From NCBI RefSeq assembly GCF_017497985.1, contig NZ_JAGDFV010000006.1, forward strand, positions 62,001 through 126,000: a stretch of DNA of 64,000 nt. The letters run 5' to 3'. This document shows positions 21,116 through 30,731 of this stretch, piece by piece. A program made the position numbers and the translations under genes. Within the stretch, counting starts at the first letter, position 1. Each line of letters opens with the position of its first letter. Below the pieces are notes generated by a model. The model saw nothing but the letters and a program-made list of their open reading frames with translations. It searched no databases and was not told where the DNA came from. Source of the DNA: Meiothermus sp. CFH 77666. GTDB lineage: Bacteria > Deinococcota > Deinococci > Deinococcales > Thermaceae.

Positions 21116-22236
21116 AACACCTTTACGTACATGTTCCCTTCTGCCCTACCATCTGCCCCTACTGCGATTTTCACGTAGTCAGGCGGCACGGCGGGGTGGT
21201 AGCGGCCTACCTCGAGCGGCTGGCCGAAGAGGCCAGAGCCCTGTATGAGCAGTACCCAGGGCCTCTCAGAACCCTTTACTTAGGCGGCGGCACCCCCAGC
21301 TTCCTGCGGAGCGCTGAACTCCGGGCCCTGTTTGCCGCCCTGCCCTGGGACATCGGCGGGGCCGAGGTCACCCTGGAGGCCAACCCCGGTACGCTCAATA
21401 CCGAACGGCTGCAGCTCCTGCGGGGCCTGGGGGTGAACCGGCTTTCGCTGGGGGTGCAAAGTTTCCAGGACGATGTACTCAAAACCCTGGGCCGGGCCCA
21501 CGGACGCAAAGGCGCCCTGAAGGCGGTGGAGATGAGCCTGGAAGCCGGTTTCCGCACCTCGCTGGACCTGATACTGGGCCTGCCCGGACAGGACTTCGAG
21601 GCCGACCTGCGCGAAGCCCGTGCGCTGGGCGTGGGGCACATTTCGGCCTACACGCTGCAAATTGAGCCCGGCACGCCCTTTGCGCTGGCCAACCTGCAAA
21701 CCGACGAGGAACAGGAGGCCCGCGCTTTCGAACAAGCCGAGGAAATTCTTGGAGAGGCCGGTTTTGTCCGTTACGAGGTTTCCAACTTCGCCCTGCCCCA
21801 CCAGGAAAGCCAGCACAACCAGGTGTACTGGCAACTGGGCTTCTGGGGGGCGCTGGGGCCGGGGGCGGCGGCCCACCTGCCTGCACAAGCGGGAAAAGCC
21901 CTGTACGCCATCCGCGCCACCAATCCACCACTTCCGCGCTGGCTGGCAGGGGAAGCGCCTGCAACAGAAGAAATTAGCCCCCTCGAGCACGCCAAAGAAG
22001 CCCTGATGCTGGGGCTGCGGCTGCGGGAGGGGGTGGATGTGGGGAGCCTCGAGGTACGCACGGGACTGGAGCTTTGGCCCGCTCTGGCTCCCACCGTAGC
22101 GAAACTGATCGGAGAGGGAAGGCTCGAGGCCAGAGGTCAACGCCTGCGTGCGACCCACCTTAGCACCCTGCATCCGGTCATTCTGCAACTTTGGGAGGCA
22201 TTGGACGCTATAACAACTGCACAAACACCCGGGTGA
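21112..22236 (+). CDS. hemW: HemW-like radical SAM protein (heme chaperone)
   Basis: The 374-residue protein has CPTICPYCDF at about residues 11-20 (CxxxCxxC, with F after CD), the LGGGTPS motif, and HNQVYW in the second half, the HNxxYW signature of HemW. HemW inserts heme into respiratory proteins and lacks the coproporphyrinogen oxidase activity of HemN. TTG21112 is chosen because it overlaps the HEPN stop and has GAGG 7 nt upstream; GTG21094 would add six residues. Confidence 0.85.
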   Translation: MKHLYVHVPFCPTICPYCDFHVVRRHGGVVAAYLERLAEEARALYEQYPGPLRTLYLGGGTPSFLRSAELRALFAALPWDIGGAEVTLEANPGTLNTERLQLLRGLGVNRLSLGVQSFQDDVLKTLGRAHGRKGALKAVEMSLEAGFRTSLDLILGLPGQDFEADLREARALGVGHISAYTLQIEPGTPFALANLQTDEEQEARAFEQAEEILGEAGFVRYEVSNFALPHQESQHNQVYWQLGFWGALGPGAAAHLPAQAGKALYAIRATNPPLPRWLAGEAPATEEISPLEHAKEALMLGLRLREGVDVGSLEVRTGLELWPALAPTVAKLIGEGRLEARGQRLRATHLSTLHPVILQLWEALDAITTAQTPG

Positions 22237-22469
22237 GGGCCTCGAGGCGCCTACTACGGACGCGGATGAGCGACCGTACAGCCCAGGACATGGCGGAAGT
22301 GATGCGCCCCGAAACAAGCGTCTCGAGGTCGCCAAGGTTCTCCTGCAAAACGCGGTATACCCTGCGCCGGTCAAGCCCTGCGCTCAAAGCTACCCCCGCC
22401 TTCGTCCGAGGCCAGATGGACGGCCATCAGGTGCGCCAGCCGCCGCCGCAGCACCTCAGGCCGGGTCAC
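22208..22469 (-). pseudogene. Decayed HEPN (DUF86/HepT-like) gene next to an MNT gene
   Basis: A GTG at 22469, inside the end of the MNT gene, opens a frame reading [14 protein letters not shown], a typical HepT/DUF86 start, but it stops at 22371. In the next frame LDRRRVYRVLQENLGDLETL follows to a TAG at 22208, resembling the typical DUF86 C-terminus. Together this is about 87 residues against the usual 130-140, with the catalytic R-x4-H segment gone. I read it as a toxin lost by a deletion plus frameshift. The assignment rests on memory of the family pattern. Confidence 0.5.
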
Positions 22470-22887
22470 CGAGCCACCGCCTTTTCATGGCCTCCCGCTG
22501 TACGCGCAAGAGGGGTTCTAAATCCCAGTACTCCCGCACCACCCGCGAAACGTAGCTCCCCACGCAGAACCCCTCCCGCTGAAAGACGACCCCGTTAGCC
22601 CGCACCACCTCAAAGGCCAGCACCGGCGGGGCCTGGTTCAAAACAACCAGGTCTGCGCGCTCGAAGCCGGCTTTCACCAGGTCGGTCAGGATGTCCAGCG
22701 TGGGGTCGGGCTTTTGGGGCTCCAGATACACCCCGATATCCCAGTCGCTCCCAGGGCGCGATTTTCCAAAGGCGCGGGAGCCGAACAAAAAGGCTACCTG
22801 CACCTGAGGGTATCGAGAAAAAACCCCTCGAACGCTATCCAGCACCTGGGTTTCCACGAACTCAGGGTAACATAAGCACCCGCTCAA
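22456..22887 (-). CDS. MNT-domain nucleotidyltransferase (second HEPN/MNT locus)
   Basis: The 143-residue protein contains [22 protein letters not shown], an intact GSx(10)DxD nucleotidyltransferase site. Its downstream partner appears decayed (22208-22469), so this looks like an orphaned antitoxin. It starts four bases inside the end of mfd, so it may be co-transcribed with mfd. It is not closely similar to the MNT protein at 20431, so the two loci are not a recent duplication. Confidence 0.8.
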   Translation of the reverse strand: MSGCLCYPEFVETQVLDSVRGVFSRYPQVQVAFLFGSRAFGKSRPGSDWDIGVYLEPQKPDPTLDILTDLVKAGFERADLVVLNQAPPVLAFEVVRANGVVFQREGFCVGSYVSRVVREYWDLEPLLRVQREAMKRRWLGDPA

Positions 22888-25800
22888 CCCACCAGATACA
22901 GCACCTCACTGATGGCTTGAACGTACTCCTGCACGGCCAGGCCTTTTTTGGGAATACGAAACCCCGGCGGGTACTGGGTGGGCTCGACTCGGAAGGGTAA
23001 GGCTCGCAGGGCTTTGGCGTCGTAGTCGAGGCGGGCGGTCTCAAAGGCAATCTGGAGGTGGAGCATGTCCTCGGTGATGGAGACCACCCCCTTGGACTCC
23101 GCTACCAGTCGGAGTTTGGTGAGGGCCAGGAAGTTTTCCACCTCCTCGGGTGCGGGGCCGTAGCGTTCCTTGATTTCCCTGGCAAGGCGGGAAAGCTGGG
23201 CCAGGTTGCGGGTCTCGGCCAGGCGGCCATAGAAGCGGCTGCGGGCGGCGGGGCTGGGGATGTACTCGGGGGTGAGGCGGGCCGAAAGCTGAAGGTCCAG
23301 GGTGACGTGGCGCTCGAGCTCCACCTGCTCCCCCTTGAGCTTGCGGATGGCCTCGGATAGAAGCTCGGTGTAGATTTCCAGGCTCACCGCGCGGATGTGG
23401 CCGTGCTGTTCGGGCCCCAACAGGTTGCCCACCCCGCGAATTTCCATGTCCTTCTCGGCCAGGAGGTGCCCCGAGCCCAGGTCGGAGAGGTCGGCGATGG
23501 CCGCCAGGCGGCGCTCGGCCCCTTCGGTCAGGCGCAGGGGGTGAAACAGGTAGGCGTAGGCTTCCTCTTTTCTGCGCCCTACCCGCCCACGGAGCTGGTA
23601 GAGGGCCGCCAGGCCCAGCTTGTCGGCCCGCTCCACCAGGATGGTGTTGGCCTCGGGGATATCCAGCCCGCTTTCGATGATGGTAGTGGCCAGGAGCACG
23701 TCAAAAGCCCCCTCGGCAAAGGCCAGCATGGTCTCCTCCACCGCGGTTTCGTTCATCTGGCCGTGGACCACGCCAATCCGGGCCTCGGGCACCAGGGCTT
23801 CCAGGTACTTGCGCCGCGCCAGGATGGTAGCCACCCGGTCGTGCACGTAAAAGGCTTTGCCGCCGCGCTCGAGCTCGTCCATAATCCCCTGCCGCACCAG
23901 TGCGGGGTCGTAGGGGGCCAGGATGGTCTGGATGGGCTTGCGGCCCGGCGGGGCAGTCTGGATGCTGCTGAGGTCGCGCAGGCCCACCAGGGCGCTGTAG
24001 AGGGTGCGGGGGATCGGCGTGGCCGACAAAAACAGGGTGTCCACGGCCTCCTTGAGTTCGCGGATGCGCTCCTTCTGGGCCACCCCAAAGCGGTGCTCCT
24101 CGTCCACCACCAGAAGGCCCAGATCTTTGAAGCGCACATCGGGGGACAAAAGGCGGTGGGTGCCAATCACGATGTCCACCCGGCCCGCCGCCAGGTCGCG
24201 CAGAATGGCGCTGGCCTCTTTCTCGGAGGTGAAGCGCGAGAGACCCGCCACCCGCACCGGCAGGCCCTCCAGGCGTTTCTGGAAGGTCTGGGTGTGCTGC
24301 TCGGCCAGGAGCGTGGTGGGCACCAGCACCGCCACCTGGGCCCCGTGCCCCACCACCCGGTGGGCGGCCCGCAGGGCCACCTCGGTCTTGCCGAAGCCCA
24401 CATCCCCCGAGATCAGGCGCTCCATGGGGCGGGGGGCCTCGAGGTCGCGCAGGGTTTCTTCCAGGGCCTTGTGCTGGTCGGGGGTCAGCTCGAAGGGAAA
24501 GTTCTGCTCCACCAGCACATCCCACTCGGGCAGAGGGCCAAAAGCCCGGCCCGGCGTGGCCTCGCGCTTGGCGTGCAGCACCAACATCCGCTGGGCCAGC
24601 TCCTCGGCGTCGCGCTGGGCTTTTTCCCGGGTGCGCTTCCACTCCCCCTTGCCGAGCGAGGAGAGGGCCGGGGGATCGTCGGTGGTGCCGGGGTGGCGCT
24701 TGAGCAGGGGTAGCTGCTCTACCGGGAGGTACATCTTCCCCTCGCCTGCGTACTGCAAGACCAGGTAGTCGCGTTTGGCCCCCAGTACCTCGCGGGTCTC
24801 GAGGCCCAGGTACTGCCCGATGCCGTGCTCGGGGTGGATCAGGTAGTCGCCCACCGAGAGCGCCCCAGGGTCGGCCACCTCGCCCCCCACCACCCGCCGG
24901 TTGCGCAGTACCTCGGCCCCCCCAAAGGCGTACAGGTGGGCCTCGCTCAGATACACCGTGCGCGTTTCGGGGTCCAGGAAGGCCCCTTCGAAGGGCGCAG
25001 GCACCAGGTTCAGGGTTCCGGGTTTGGGTGACAGGGTGGGGGTAGAGCGAAGTGCGTTGAGGGCTGGGGTATCGGCACCAGAGCCCTGACCCCTCTCCCC
25101 TGACCCCTCTCCCCTGACCCCTGACCCCTGTAGTTTTTGCAAAAGATAACTGCGGCTCTTGGGGTGCCGGTAGAAGAACACCACCGAAAAACCCGCCCCC
25201 ATCCAGGCATGGACATCTTCCACAAACTGCGAGATACGGGCCCGGTAGGGAGGGAGGGGCTTGTAGGGCAGGGGCAGGGAGGGCAGCTCGGGCCCGCCCA
25301 GGCCGAAGGCGACCCGGCTACGGCCTGCAATCAGGGGCCACAGCGCCTCGGGTGCCAGGGCCGGGGTATCGAGGTAGACCGTGCCGGGGAAGTGCAGGAT
25401 TTTGTGGGAGTCCCAGGTCTCGGCCTTGCCTTCACGGGCCGTCAGGACGTAGCGCTGACGGGGTTCGCCGGCTACCTTGAGGGCATCCAGTTCATCGCCG
25501 AAGAACTCCAGCCGGACTTCCTCCAGCTCGAGCACATCCCCCTGCACGCGGTAGTCCTCCTCGCGCAGGTAGCCCATGCGATAGAGGCGCTCCAGCAGGT
25601 CTTCCCGCAGGTACTGGCGCCCTACCTCGAGCACCAGACGCCAGTCTTCGGGCTGGGCCGGAAAAGCCGCCAGGGCTTCGGGGTAGCTCATCACCACCAC
25701 CTGGGCCTCGCCGATGGCCTCGAGGCCAGGGTTCACGTAAACCGAGACCCCCAGCGCCCCCAGGTCGGCATACAGGCTCAGGCGCTCGGGGGGGCAGAGC

Positions 25801-25901
25801 AACACCCGGGGGCCCTCGCCCTGGGCAAATAGCAGGGCCCGGGCCACCTGGGGCAGGCCGGGCAGGTAGTGGTTCAGGATAGATGGGGCAGTTGTATGCA
25901 T
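22884..25901 (-). CDS. mfd: Transcription-repair coupling factor Mfd
   Basis: Mfd removes stalled RNA polymerase from DNA lesions with its dsDNA translocase and recruits UvrA. The 1005-residue protein has the UvrB-like N-terminus, the RNAP-interaction region ([19 protein letters not shown]), [16 protein letters not shown] (Walker A), the DEEHRFG box, QLRGRVGR (motif VI) and a C-terminal TRCF domain. ATG25901 removes 19 unlike residues. Residues about 257-296 are an in-frame low-complexity insertion encoded by a CTGACCCCTCTCCC-type repeat (25020-25135), not typical of Mfd. Confidence 0.94.
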   Translation of the reverse strand: MHTTAPSILNHYLPGLPQVARALLFAQGEGPRVLLCPPERLSLYADLGALGVSVYVNPGLEAIGEAQVVVMSYPEALAAFPAQPEDWRLVLEVGRQYLREDLLERLYRMGYLREEDYRVQGDVLELEEVRLEFFGDELDALKVAGEPRQRYVLTAREGKAETWDSHKILHFPGTVYLDTPALAPEALWPLIAGRSRVAFGLGGPELPSLPLPYKPLPPYRARISQFVEDVHAWMGAGFSVVFFYRHPKSRSYLLQKLQGSGVRGEGSGERGQGSGADTPALNALRSTPTLSPKPGTLNLVPAPFEGAFLDPETRTVYLSEAHLYAFGGAEVLRNRRVVGGEVADPGALSVGDYLIHPEHGIGQYLGLETREVLGAKRDYLVLQYAGEGKMYLPVEQLPLLKRHPGTTDDPPALSSLGKGEWKRTREKAQRDAEELAQRMLVLHAKREATPGRAFGPLPEWDVLVEQNFPFELTPDQHKALEETLRDLEAPRPMERLISGDVGFGKTEVALRAAHRVVGHGAQVAVLVPTTLLAEQHTQTFQKRLEGLPVRVAGLSRFTSEKEASAILRDLAAGRVDIVIGTHRLLSPDVRFKDLGLLVVDEEHRFGVAQKERIRELKEAVDTLFLSATPIPRTLYSALVGLRDLSSIQTAPPGRKPIQTILAPYDPALVRQGIMDELERGGKAFYVHDRVATILARRKYLEALVPEARIGVVHGQMNETAVEETMLAFAEGAFDVLLATTIIESGLDIPEANTILVERADKLGLAALYQLRGRVGRRKEEAYAYLFHPLRLTEGAERRLAAIADLSDLGSGHLLAEKDMEIRGVGNLLGPEQHGHIRAVSLEIYTELLSEAIRKLKGEQVELERHVTLDLQLSARLTPEYIPSPAARSRFYGRLAETRNLAQLSRLAREIKERYGPAPEEVENFLALTKLRLVAESKGVVSITEDMLHLQIAFETARLDYDAKALRALPFRVEPTQYPPGFRIPKKGLAVQEYVQAISEVLYLVG
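25086..25132. repeat. Tandem low-complexity repeat inside mfd
   Basis: Units of CTGACCCCTCTCCC and CTGACCCCTGACCCC follow each other for about 47 bp. On the coding strand this reads as CAGGGGTCAGGGGAG-type sequence and encodes Gly/Ser/Glu/Arg-rich residues. Similar CAGGGGTCAGGGG text occurs in gene-free DNA near 12446 and 9990. Confidence 0.7.
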
Positions 25902-26012
25902 ACTGGCTTTACTTCCACATGGCCTTACACTCCACCAGGACAAGCCCTGGGGGAGCACTGTAGTCTACCGCCAGGCTGTAACCACCAAAGGAGGACTTGT
26001 TACACTAGCACC

Positions 26013-26744
26013 GTGAAGATTCTGGTCACCGGTTTTGAGCCTTTTGCCGGGTTACCGCACAACCCCAGCAGCGCTTTGCTCGAGCATCTACCCGAGCGCC
26101 TGGGCGAAGCCCAGTTGGTGCGGGCCACCCTTCCGGTAGACACCCACCGGGCCCCCGAGGCCCTGCAGGGGCTCTACCACCGCCACCGGCCTGCAGTCGC
26201 GCTGCACCTGGGGCTGGCAGCGGGCCGGACGCTCCTGTCAATTGAGCGCCTGGCGGTCAACCTGCTCGACTTTGAAATCGCCGACAACAGCGGGCACCGC
26301 CCGCAAGACACCCCCATTCTGCCGGGAAGCCCTCTGGCCCTGCACACCCGGCTCCCCCTCCGGGCCATCCAGGCCCGCTGGGCCGAGGCGGGCATTCCCG
26401 GTGTGGTCAGCAACAGCGCCGGGCTCTACCTGTGCAACCAGGTGATGTACCTGGCCCTCGCCACGCTGCCGCCGGAGGTGCCGGCTGGTTTCATCCACCT
26501 GCCCCCCGACGAAACCCTGGCCCTGCACAAACCCCAGGCCTTTGTGCCGCTCCAGACCCAGGCCCAGGCCATCCGGCTGGCTTTGCAGGTGACCCTCGAG
26601 CACAAGACGAGGCCAGCGCAGTCTCCTGACACCCCACCCTCACGCAGTGGGCTCGTGCCTGGCGGCGAGCAGTTGCAAGAGGCCGTGCAAAACATGCCAG
26701 AATCGGCAGTAGTGGCCCAATCAGCCAAAGTTGAACCGGCATGA
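26013..26744 (+). CDS. pcp: Pyroglutamyl-peptidase I (pyrrolidone-carboxylate peptidase)
   Basis: Pcp removes N-terminal pyroglutamate from peptides in the cytoplasm. The 243-residue protein starts VKILVTGFEPFAGLPHNPSS. Its catalytic triad is E78 (LLSIERL), C141 (SNSAGLYLCNQV) and H162 (GFIHLP). The GTG start has TACACT (26001-26006) 6 nt upstream, preceded by TGT, an extended -10. About 45 C-terminal residues beyond the usual end are Pro/Ser/Gln-rich and look like former non-coding sequence. The stop overlaps the next start (ATGA). Confidence 0.9.
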   Translation: MKILVTGFEPFAGLPHNPSSALLEHLPERLGEAQLVRATLPVDTHRAPEALQGLYHRHRPAVALHLGLAAGRTLLSIERLAVNLLDFEIADNSGHRPQDTPILPGSPLALHTRLPLRAIQARWAEAGIPGVVSNSAGLYLCNQVMYLALATLPPEVPAGFIHLPPDETLALHKPQAFVPLQTQAQAIRLALQVTLEHKTRPAQSPDTPPSRSGLVPGGEQLQEAVQNMPESAVVAQSAKVEPA

Positions 26745-27940
26745 CCGACGTGCTCATCATCTCGAACGGCAACGCCGAAGACCTGATCGGCGCCACCCTC
26801 TGCACGCACCTGGAGGGCCTTTCGCTGGCGGCGCTGCCCCTGGTAGGGGCCGGCAAGCGCTACGAGGGGCGGGTCGAGCGCATTCTGGGCCCCCGCACCC
26901 AGATGCCCTCGGGGGGCTTCCCCTTCAACAGCCTGGAGAACCTGATAGCCGACCTGAAGGCCGGTTTTCATCTGGAAATCGTCCGGCAGATCCGGGCTGC
27001 CCAGCAAGCCCGGCGGGCCGTGCGGGCCGTCGCGGTGGTTGGCGATGCCTACGCCCTGGCCATCGGGGTGCTGGCCTCGGACTGGGGGCGGCTACCGCTG
27101 TTTCACCTTCAGCCGCAAATCTCCCACTACTACTGGGCAGGACGCAGCGTCTGGGAGCGACTCAAACAGCCCAACCAGTTCGCCGCCGAAGACTACATGT
27201 TCTACGAGCGCTGGATGCACCGCTTCGTCCAGGCCGTATACGTGCGCGACCCGCTGAGCGAGCAACGCGCACACCGCCTGGGTATGCATAAGGCCCGTTT
27301 TGTGGGCAGCATGGCTATGGACACCCTCTCGCCTCCCGAACGCGACCTGAGCGGGGTGCTGGATGGCAGGCCGGTACTGGTCTTGCTACCCGGCACCCGC
27401 GGCGATGTGCGCTTTAGCCTGCCCCTGATGCTAAAGAGTGCAGCGCTACTCCCCGAACTGCAGGGCCTGGTAGCCTGGGCAGCCGACTTCCAGCAGGTTC
27501 CGCTGCCGGAGGGCTGGCGCCTCGAGGTGCAGGACGACCACACCGCCATTGCCATATCCGCACAGCACCGGGTCTGGCTGTTGCGGGGTGCCTTCTCGGC
27601 CATTTTGCAGGTGGGGCAGGTCGCCATCGGCACTGCCGGAACCGCCAACGAGCAGGCCGCCGGGATGGGCATTCCGGTGGTGGCCTTCCCCACCCCCGGC
27701 CCTCAGTACATCTACCCCAACGCCCTGCGCCAGAGCCGCCTGCTGGGCCAGGCCCTGCGGCTGGTGGAGCCTTCCCCCCAGGCCGTGGCCGAAGCTGTGC
27801 GGGTTTTTCTGACAGATGAAACCGCACGGGAGGCCGCGCGAAGGGAGGGCCTCGAGCGCAACGGGCCCAGGGGGGCCCTGCCCCAAATTGCCCGGGAGAT
27901 TCGCCAGGCACTGGCTTTGCGGGGTGCCCATGCCGGATAG
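26741..27940 (+). CDS. Lipid-A-disaccharide synthase-related protein (LpxB-like glycosyltransferase)
   Basis: The 399-residue protein belongs to the LpxB-related family known from cyanobacteria and Deinococcus-Thermus, groups without ordinary lipid A. It starts MTDVLIISNGNAEDLIGATL and carries the GT-B donor-site region GTAGTANEQAAGMGIPVVAF near residue 300. The acceptor in this family is unknown; an envelope glycolipid is a reasonable guess. It overlaps pcp by 4 nt and the next GT2 gene by 11 nt, so at least three genes are co-translated. Confidence 0.78.
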   Translation: MTDVLIISNGNAEDLIGATLCTHLEGLSLAALPLVGAGKRYEGRVERILGPRTQMPSGGFPFNSLENLIADLKAGFHLEIVRQIRAAQQARRAVRAVAVVGDAYALAIGVLASDWGRLPLFHLQPQISHYYWAGRSVWERLKQPNQFAAEDYMFYERWMHRFVQAVYVRDPLSEQRAHRLGMHKARFVGSMAMDTLSPPERDLSGVLDGRPVLVLLPGTRGDVRFSLPLMLKSAALLPELQGLVAWAADFQQVPLPEGWRLEVQDDHTAIAISAQHRVWLLRGAFSAILQVGQVAIGTAGTANEQAAGMGIPVVAFPTPGPQYIYPNALRQSRLLGQALRLVEPSPQAVAEAVRVFLTDETAREAARREGLERNGPRGALPQIAREIRQALALRGAHAG

Positions 27941-28811
27941 TGTGCTGGCCCTGGTGGTCACCCATAACCGCAAGGCGCTCCTCGAGGAGTGTTTGCAGCG
28001 CCTTCTGCAACAAACCCACCGGCCCGCCGAGGTGCTGGTGCTGGACAATGCCTCGACCGATGGCACCGAGGCCCTGGTGCAGCAGCGGTTCCCCCAGCTT
28101 CGCTACCTGCGCCTGCCCGAAAACACCGGCGCTGCGGGCGGTTTTCATCATGGTCTGGCCCTGGCCCGGCACCTGGAGCACGACTGGATCTGGCTGCTGG
28201 ACGACGACGCGCACCCTGAGCCGGACAGCCTTTTCCACCTGCTCGAGGGGCTTCGTCGGGTGCGGGGGATGGGCCTCGAGCCCAACCTGCTGCTAAGCCG
28301 ACTGCTCTGGACCGACGGGCGGGTTCACCCCATGGGCATTCCCTGGCCCGACCTTCGTCGCCCCGCCCTGCTGGTGAAGTCCAGGGAACACAGGCTGGTG
28401 CCGGTTCGTTTTGGCACCTATGCCTCCATGCTGGTCAGCCGCTCGGCTGCCTTGCAGCACCCCCTGCCCACCAGGGACTACTTTCTCTGGAACGACGACC
28501 TGGAGTACTCGGGCAGGCTTTTGCGCCGCGGCCTGGGTTTCCTGGTTCAGGATAGCGTGGTCGTACACAAAACCCGCAACCCCTTTAGCTCGGCGGTTAC
28601 TGCTTCGGACGAGCAGTTTTATCTCGAGGCCCGCAACCGGGCCTGGCTGGTGCGCTCCGATGCCTTCGGCCCCCTGGGAAAAACCTTCTGGACGCTCAAC
28701 AGCCTGGGGGTTTTTCTGGCCCGGTTGCGCGAACGGGGGACAGCGGGCGCCAGGGTCATTTGGAAGGGCTGGCTCGAGGGGTTTCGCACGCCCCCGCCCA
28801 AATACCCCTGA
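27930..28811 (+). CDS. Glycosyltransferase family 2 (rhamnosyl/galactofuranosyl-transferase-like)
   Basis: The 293-residue GT-A enzyme has VTHNRKALLEECLQ at the start, VLDNASTDGT, the DxD equivalent WIWLLDDDAHP, and a late FLWNDDLEYSGRL motif of the kind seen in galactofuranosyl- and rhamnosyl-transferases. There are no membrane helices. ATG27930 overlaps the stop of the LpxB-related gene, so the pair is probably in the same pathway. The sugar donor cannot be told from sequence alone. Confidence 0.8.
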   Translation: MPDSVLALVVTHNRKALLEECLQRLLQQTHRPAEVLVLDNASTDGTEALVQQRFPQLRYLRLPENTGAAGGFHHGLALARHLEHDWIWLLDDDAHPEPDSLFHLLEGLRRVRGMGLEPNLLLSRLLWTDGRVHPMGIPWPDLRRPALLVKSREHRLVPVRFGTYASMLVSRSAALQHPLPTRDYFLWNDDLEYSGRLLRRGLGFLVQDSVVVHKTRNPFSSAVTASDEQFYLEARNRAWLVRSDAFGPLGKTFWTLNSLGVFLARLRERGTAGARVIWKGWLEGFRTPPPKYP

Positions 28812-28884
28812 GCCTTCTTCAGGCAGGTCTGTCCCCATGAAGGCGCTCGAGGGCGCCAATTGCGGGCTGTGCTAACATATACCC

Positions 28885-30084
28885 GTGCGCCTATACCGCA
28901 TCGGCCTGTTCACCGACACCTACCTGCCAGGGCCAAACGGGGTCGCCACCAGCGTTTACCTGCTCAAGCGTGAGCTGCGCCGCATGGGCCACGAGGCCTG
29001 GGTGCTGGCCCCCGAGATGCCCGACGCCGACCCCAGGGAGGAGTGGGTGGTGCGGGTTCCCAGCGTGCCCTATCCTTTCTTTGAAAACCAGCGCCTGGCC
29101 ATGCCCAGCAGCCGCCTGCTGCCCACCGAGTTCGAGATCTTCCACACCCACACTCCCCTTTTTATTGGCATCTGGGGGGCCCGGCTGGCCTACCGCAACC
29201 GCCTGCCCCACGTCTCTACCTTCCACACCCACCTGGAAAAATACGCCCACTACATCCCCGGCGTGGCCACGCTGGACAAATACGTGGGCATCATGCAAAA
29301 GGTCTGCCAGGCCTTCTACAACCGCGCCGATGTGGTCATTGCCCCCACCGACCCGGTCAAGAAACTGGCCGAGAGCTACGAAATCGAGCGCGAGATCAAG
29401 GTGATTCCCACCGGCATAGACACCGATATCCTGCAAACCGCCCCCGACCCGGTTTCGCCCTGGCCCGCCGGCAAACGCCGCCTGCTGCACGTGGGGCGGC
29501 TGGGCAAGGAAAAAAGCGTGGATGTGGTAATCCGGGCCCTGGCCGAGATTCGCAAAGAATCGGACGCTCACCTGGCCCTGGTGGGGATGGGGCCGGATCA
29601 GGAAGAGCTACGCCAACTGGCCTACCAACTGGGCGTCGGGGAGCACATTACCTTCGTGGGGCCGGTGCCCTACGAAAAAATCGGTGGCTACTACCGCATG
29701 GCCGAGCTATTTTTGTTCGCCAGCGAGACCGAGACCCAGGGGCTCGTGATCTGGGAGGCCCAGGCGGTGGGCGTGCCGGTGGTGGTGGTGGGGGCCGAAG
29801 GCACTTTACAGGGCGTCGAGGAGGGCAGCAGCGGCTACCTGGTACCGCCCGGCGACTACCGCACCATGGCCGAGCGAGCCCTGGAACTGCTACGCGACGA
29901 GAACCTGCGGCAGCGCTTTAGCGAAGGAGCCCGCAAATTTGCCGACCGACGCACGGCCCGGCGGGTGGCCGAACAGATTGTGGCCATCTACGACGAGGCC
30001 ACCCGGCTGGTGGAGTTTGAGCCGCGTCGGCTCAAGATTCCCTTCCCTCGCCTGCCGCAAAGTAGCCTGACGAATTCCCGCTAA
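28885..30084 (+). CDS. Glycosyltransferase family 4, diacylglycerol glucosyltransferase-like
   Basis: The 399-residue GT-B enzyme begins MRLYRIGLFTDTYLPGPNGV, a typical 1,2-diacylglycerol glucosyltransferase-like start. Later it has FHTHLEKYAHYIPG, HVGRLGKEKSVD and the donor-site SETETQGLVIWEAQA (E-x7-E). Thermus-group membranes are rich in glycoglycerolipids, so the first sugar transfer to diacylglycerol is a plausible job. The GTG start has TAACAT 6 nt upstream. The last 50 bp overlap the convergent GT2 gene. Confidence 0.8.
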   Translation: MRLYRIGLFTDTYLPGPNGVATSVYLLKRELRRMGHEAWVLAPEMPDADPREEWVVRVPSVPYPFFENQRLAMPSSRLLPTEFEIFHTHTPLFIGIWGARLAYRNRLPHVSTFHTHLEKYAHYIPGVATLDKYVGIMQKVCQAFYNRADVVIAPTDPVKKLAESYEIEREIKVIPTGIDTDILQTAPDPVSPWPAGKRRLLHVGRLGKEKSVDVVIRALAEIRKESDAHLALVGMGPDQEELRQLAYQLGVGEHITFVGPVPYEKIGGYYRMAELFLFASETETQGLVIWEAQAVGVPVVVVGAEGTLQGVEEGSSGYLVPPGDYRTMAERALELLRDENLRQRFSEGARKFADRRTARRVAEQIVAIYDEATRLVEFEPRRLKIPFPRLPQSSLTNSR

Positions 30085-30715
30085 GGTTCCTGGCCTGCTG
30101 GAGCAAAAAATTGAACCAACCACCCCGAACCCGCCGGGCTGAGGTGAGCACAAGGGCGTCCCGGACGTAGCGTACCGGGCCTTTAGCCTTCAAACTCCAG
30201 CCCAACAGCACATCCTCCCTTGCCTCCACCAGCGGGTAGCCACCCACTTCCAGCGCGGTCTGGCGGTGAAAGGCCATGTTGGCGGCGGCCAGGTTGGGCT
30301 TACCTATAAGCTGCATGAGCTTGAGGAAGACCCCGTAGCCCAGTTCGGTGAGTTCTTCTTGCCAGGCAGGAAGCCCAAACATGCGCAAGGGGCCATAGAG
30401 GGCCACGCTCTGCTCCATGTGGGGTCGCAGGGCCTCGAGCCAGCCCGCAACCGGCCGGCTGTCGGCATCGGTTGTGGCCACCCAGTCGCCGGTGGCGGCC
30501 TCGAGGCCGGCCTGGCGCGCCAGCGCGACCCCTGGGGTAGGGCAGTTGACCAGTTTGACCCCCATACGCGCTGCCAGCTCACCCGTCTGGTCGGTAGAGC
30601 CATTGTCTACCACGATAATCTCATCGGGCGGCAAGGTCTGGCCCTTGAGCGCCTCCAAGCACCCCACAATCAGTTGTTCTTCATTTCGGGCTGGAACTAC
30701 CACCGAGATTCGCAC
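30032..30715 (-). CDS. Glycosyltransferase family 2
   Basis: The 227-residue GT-A enzyme starts VRISVVVPARNEEQLI, with VVDNGSTDQT and TTDADSRP (the DxD site). It is read towards and overlaps the end of the GT4 gene by 53 bp, while its GTG start faces the MFS gene start only 16 bp away; the two share an overlapping -10 region. It resembles transferases of lipid-linked glycan synthesis, and the acceptor is unknown. Confidence 0.8.
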   Translation of the reverse strand: MRISVVVPARNEEQLIVGCLEALKGQTLPPDEIIVVDNGSTDQTGELAARMGVKLVNCPTPGVALARQAGLEAATGDWVATTDADSRPVAGWLEALRPHMEQSVALYGPLRMFGLPAWQEELTELGYGVFLKLMQLIGKPNLAAANMAFHRQTALEVGGYPLVEAREDVLLGWSLKAKGPVRYVRDALVLTSARRVRGGWFNFLLQQARNLSGNSSGYFAAGEGRES

Positions 30716-30718
30716 AGG

Positions 30719-30727
30719 TATACTCTA
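30719..30727. promoter_or_regulatory. Overlapping divergent -10 boxes
   Basis: TATACT (30719-30724, plus strand) stands 7 nt before the MFS GTG. TAGAGT (30727-30722, minus strand) stands 6 nt before the GT2 GTG. The boxes share three base pairs, so polymerase can occupy only one at a time. Confidence 0.5.
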
Positions 30728-30731
30728 AGCC

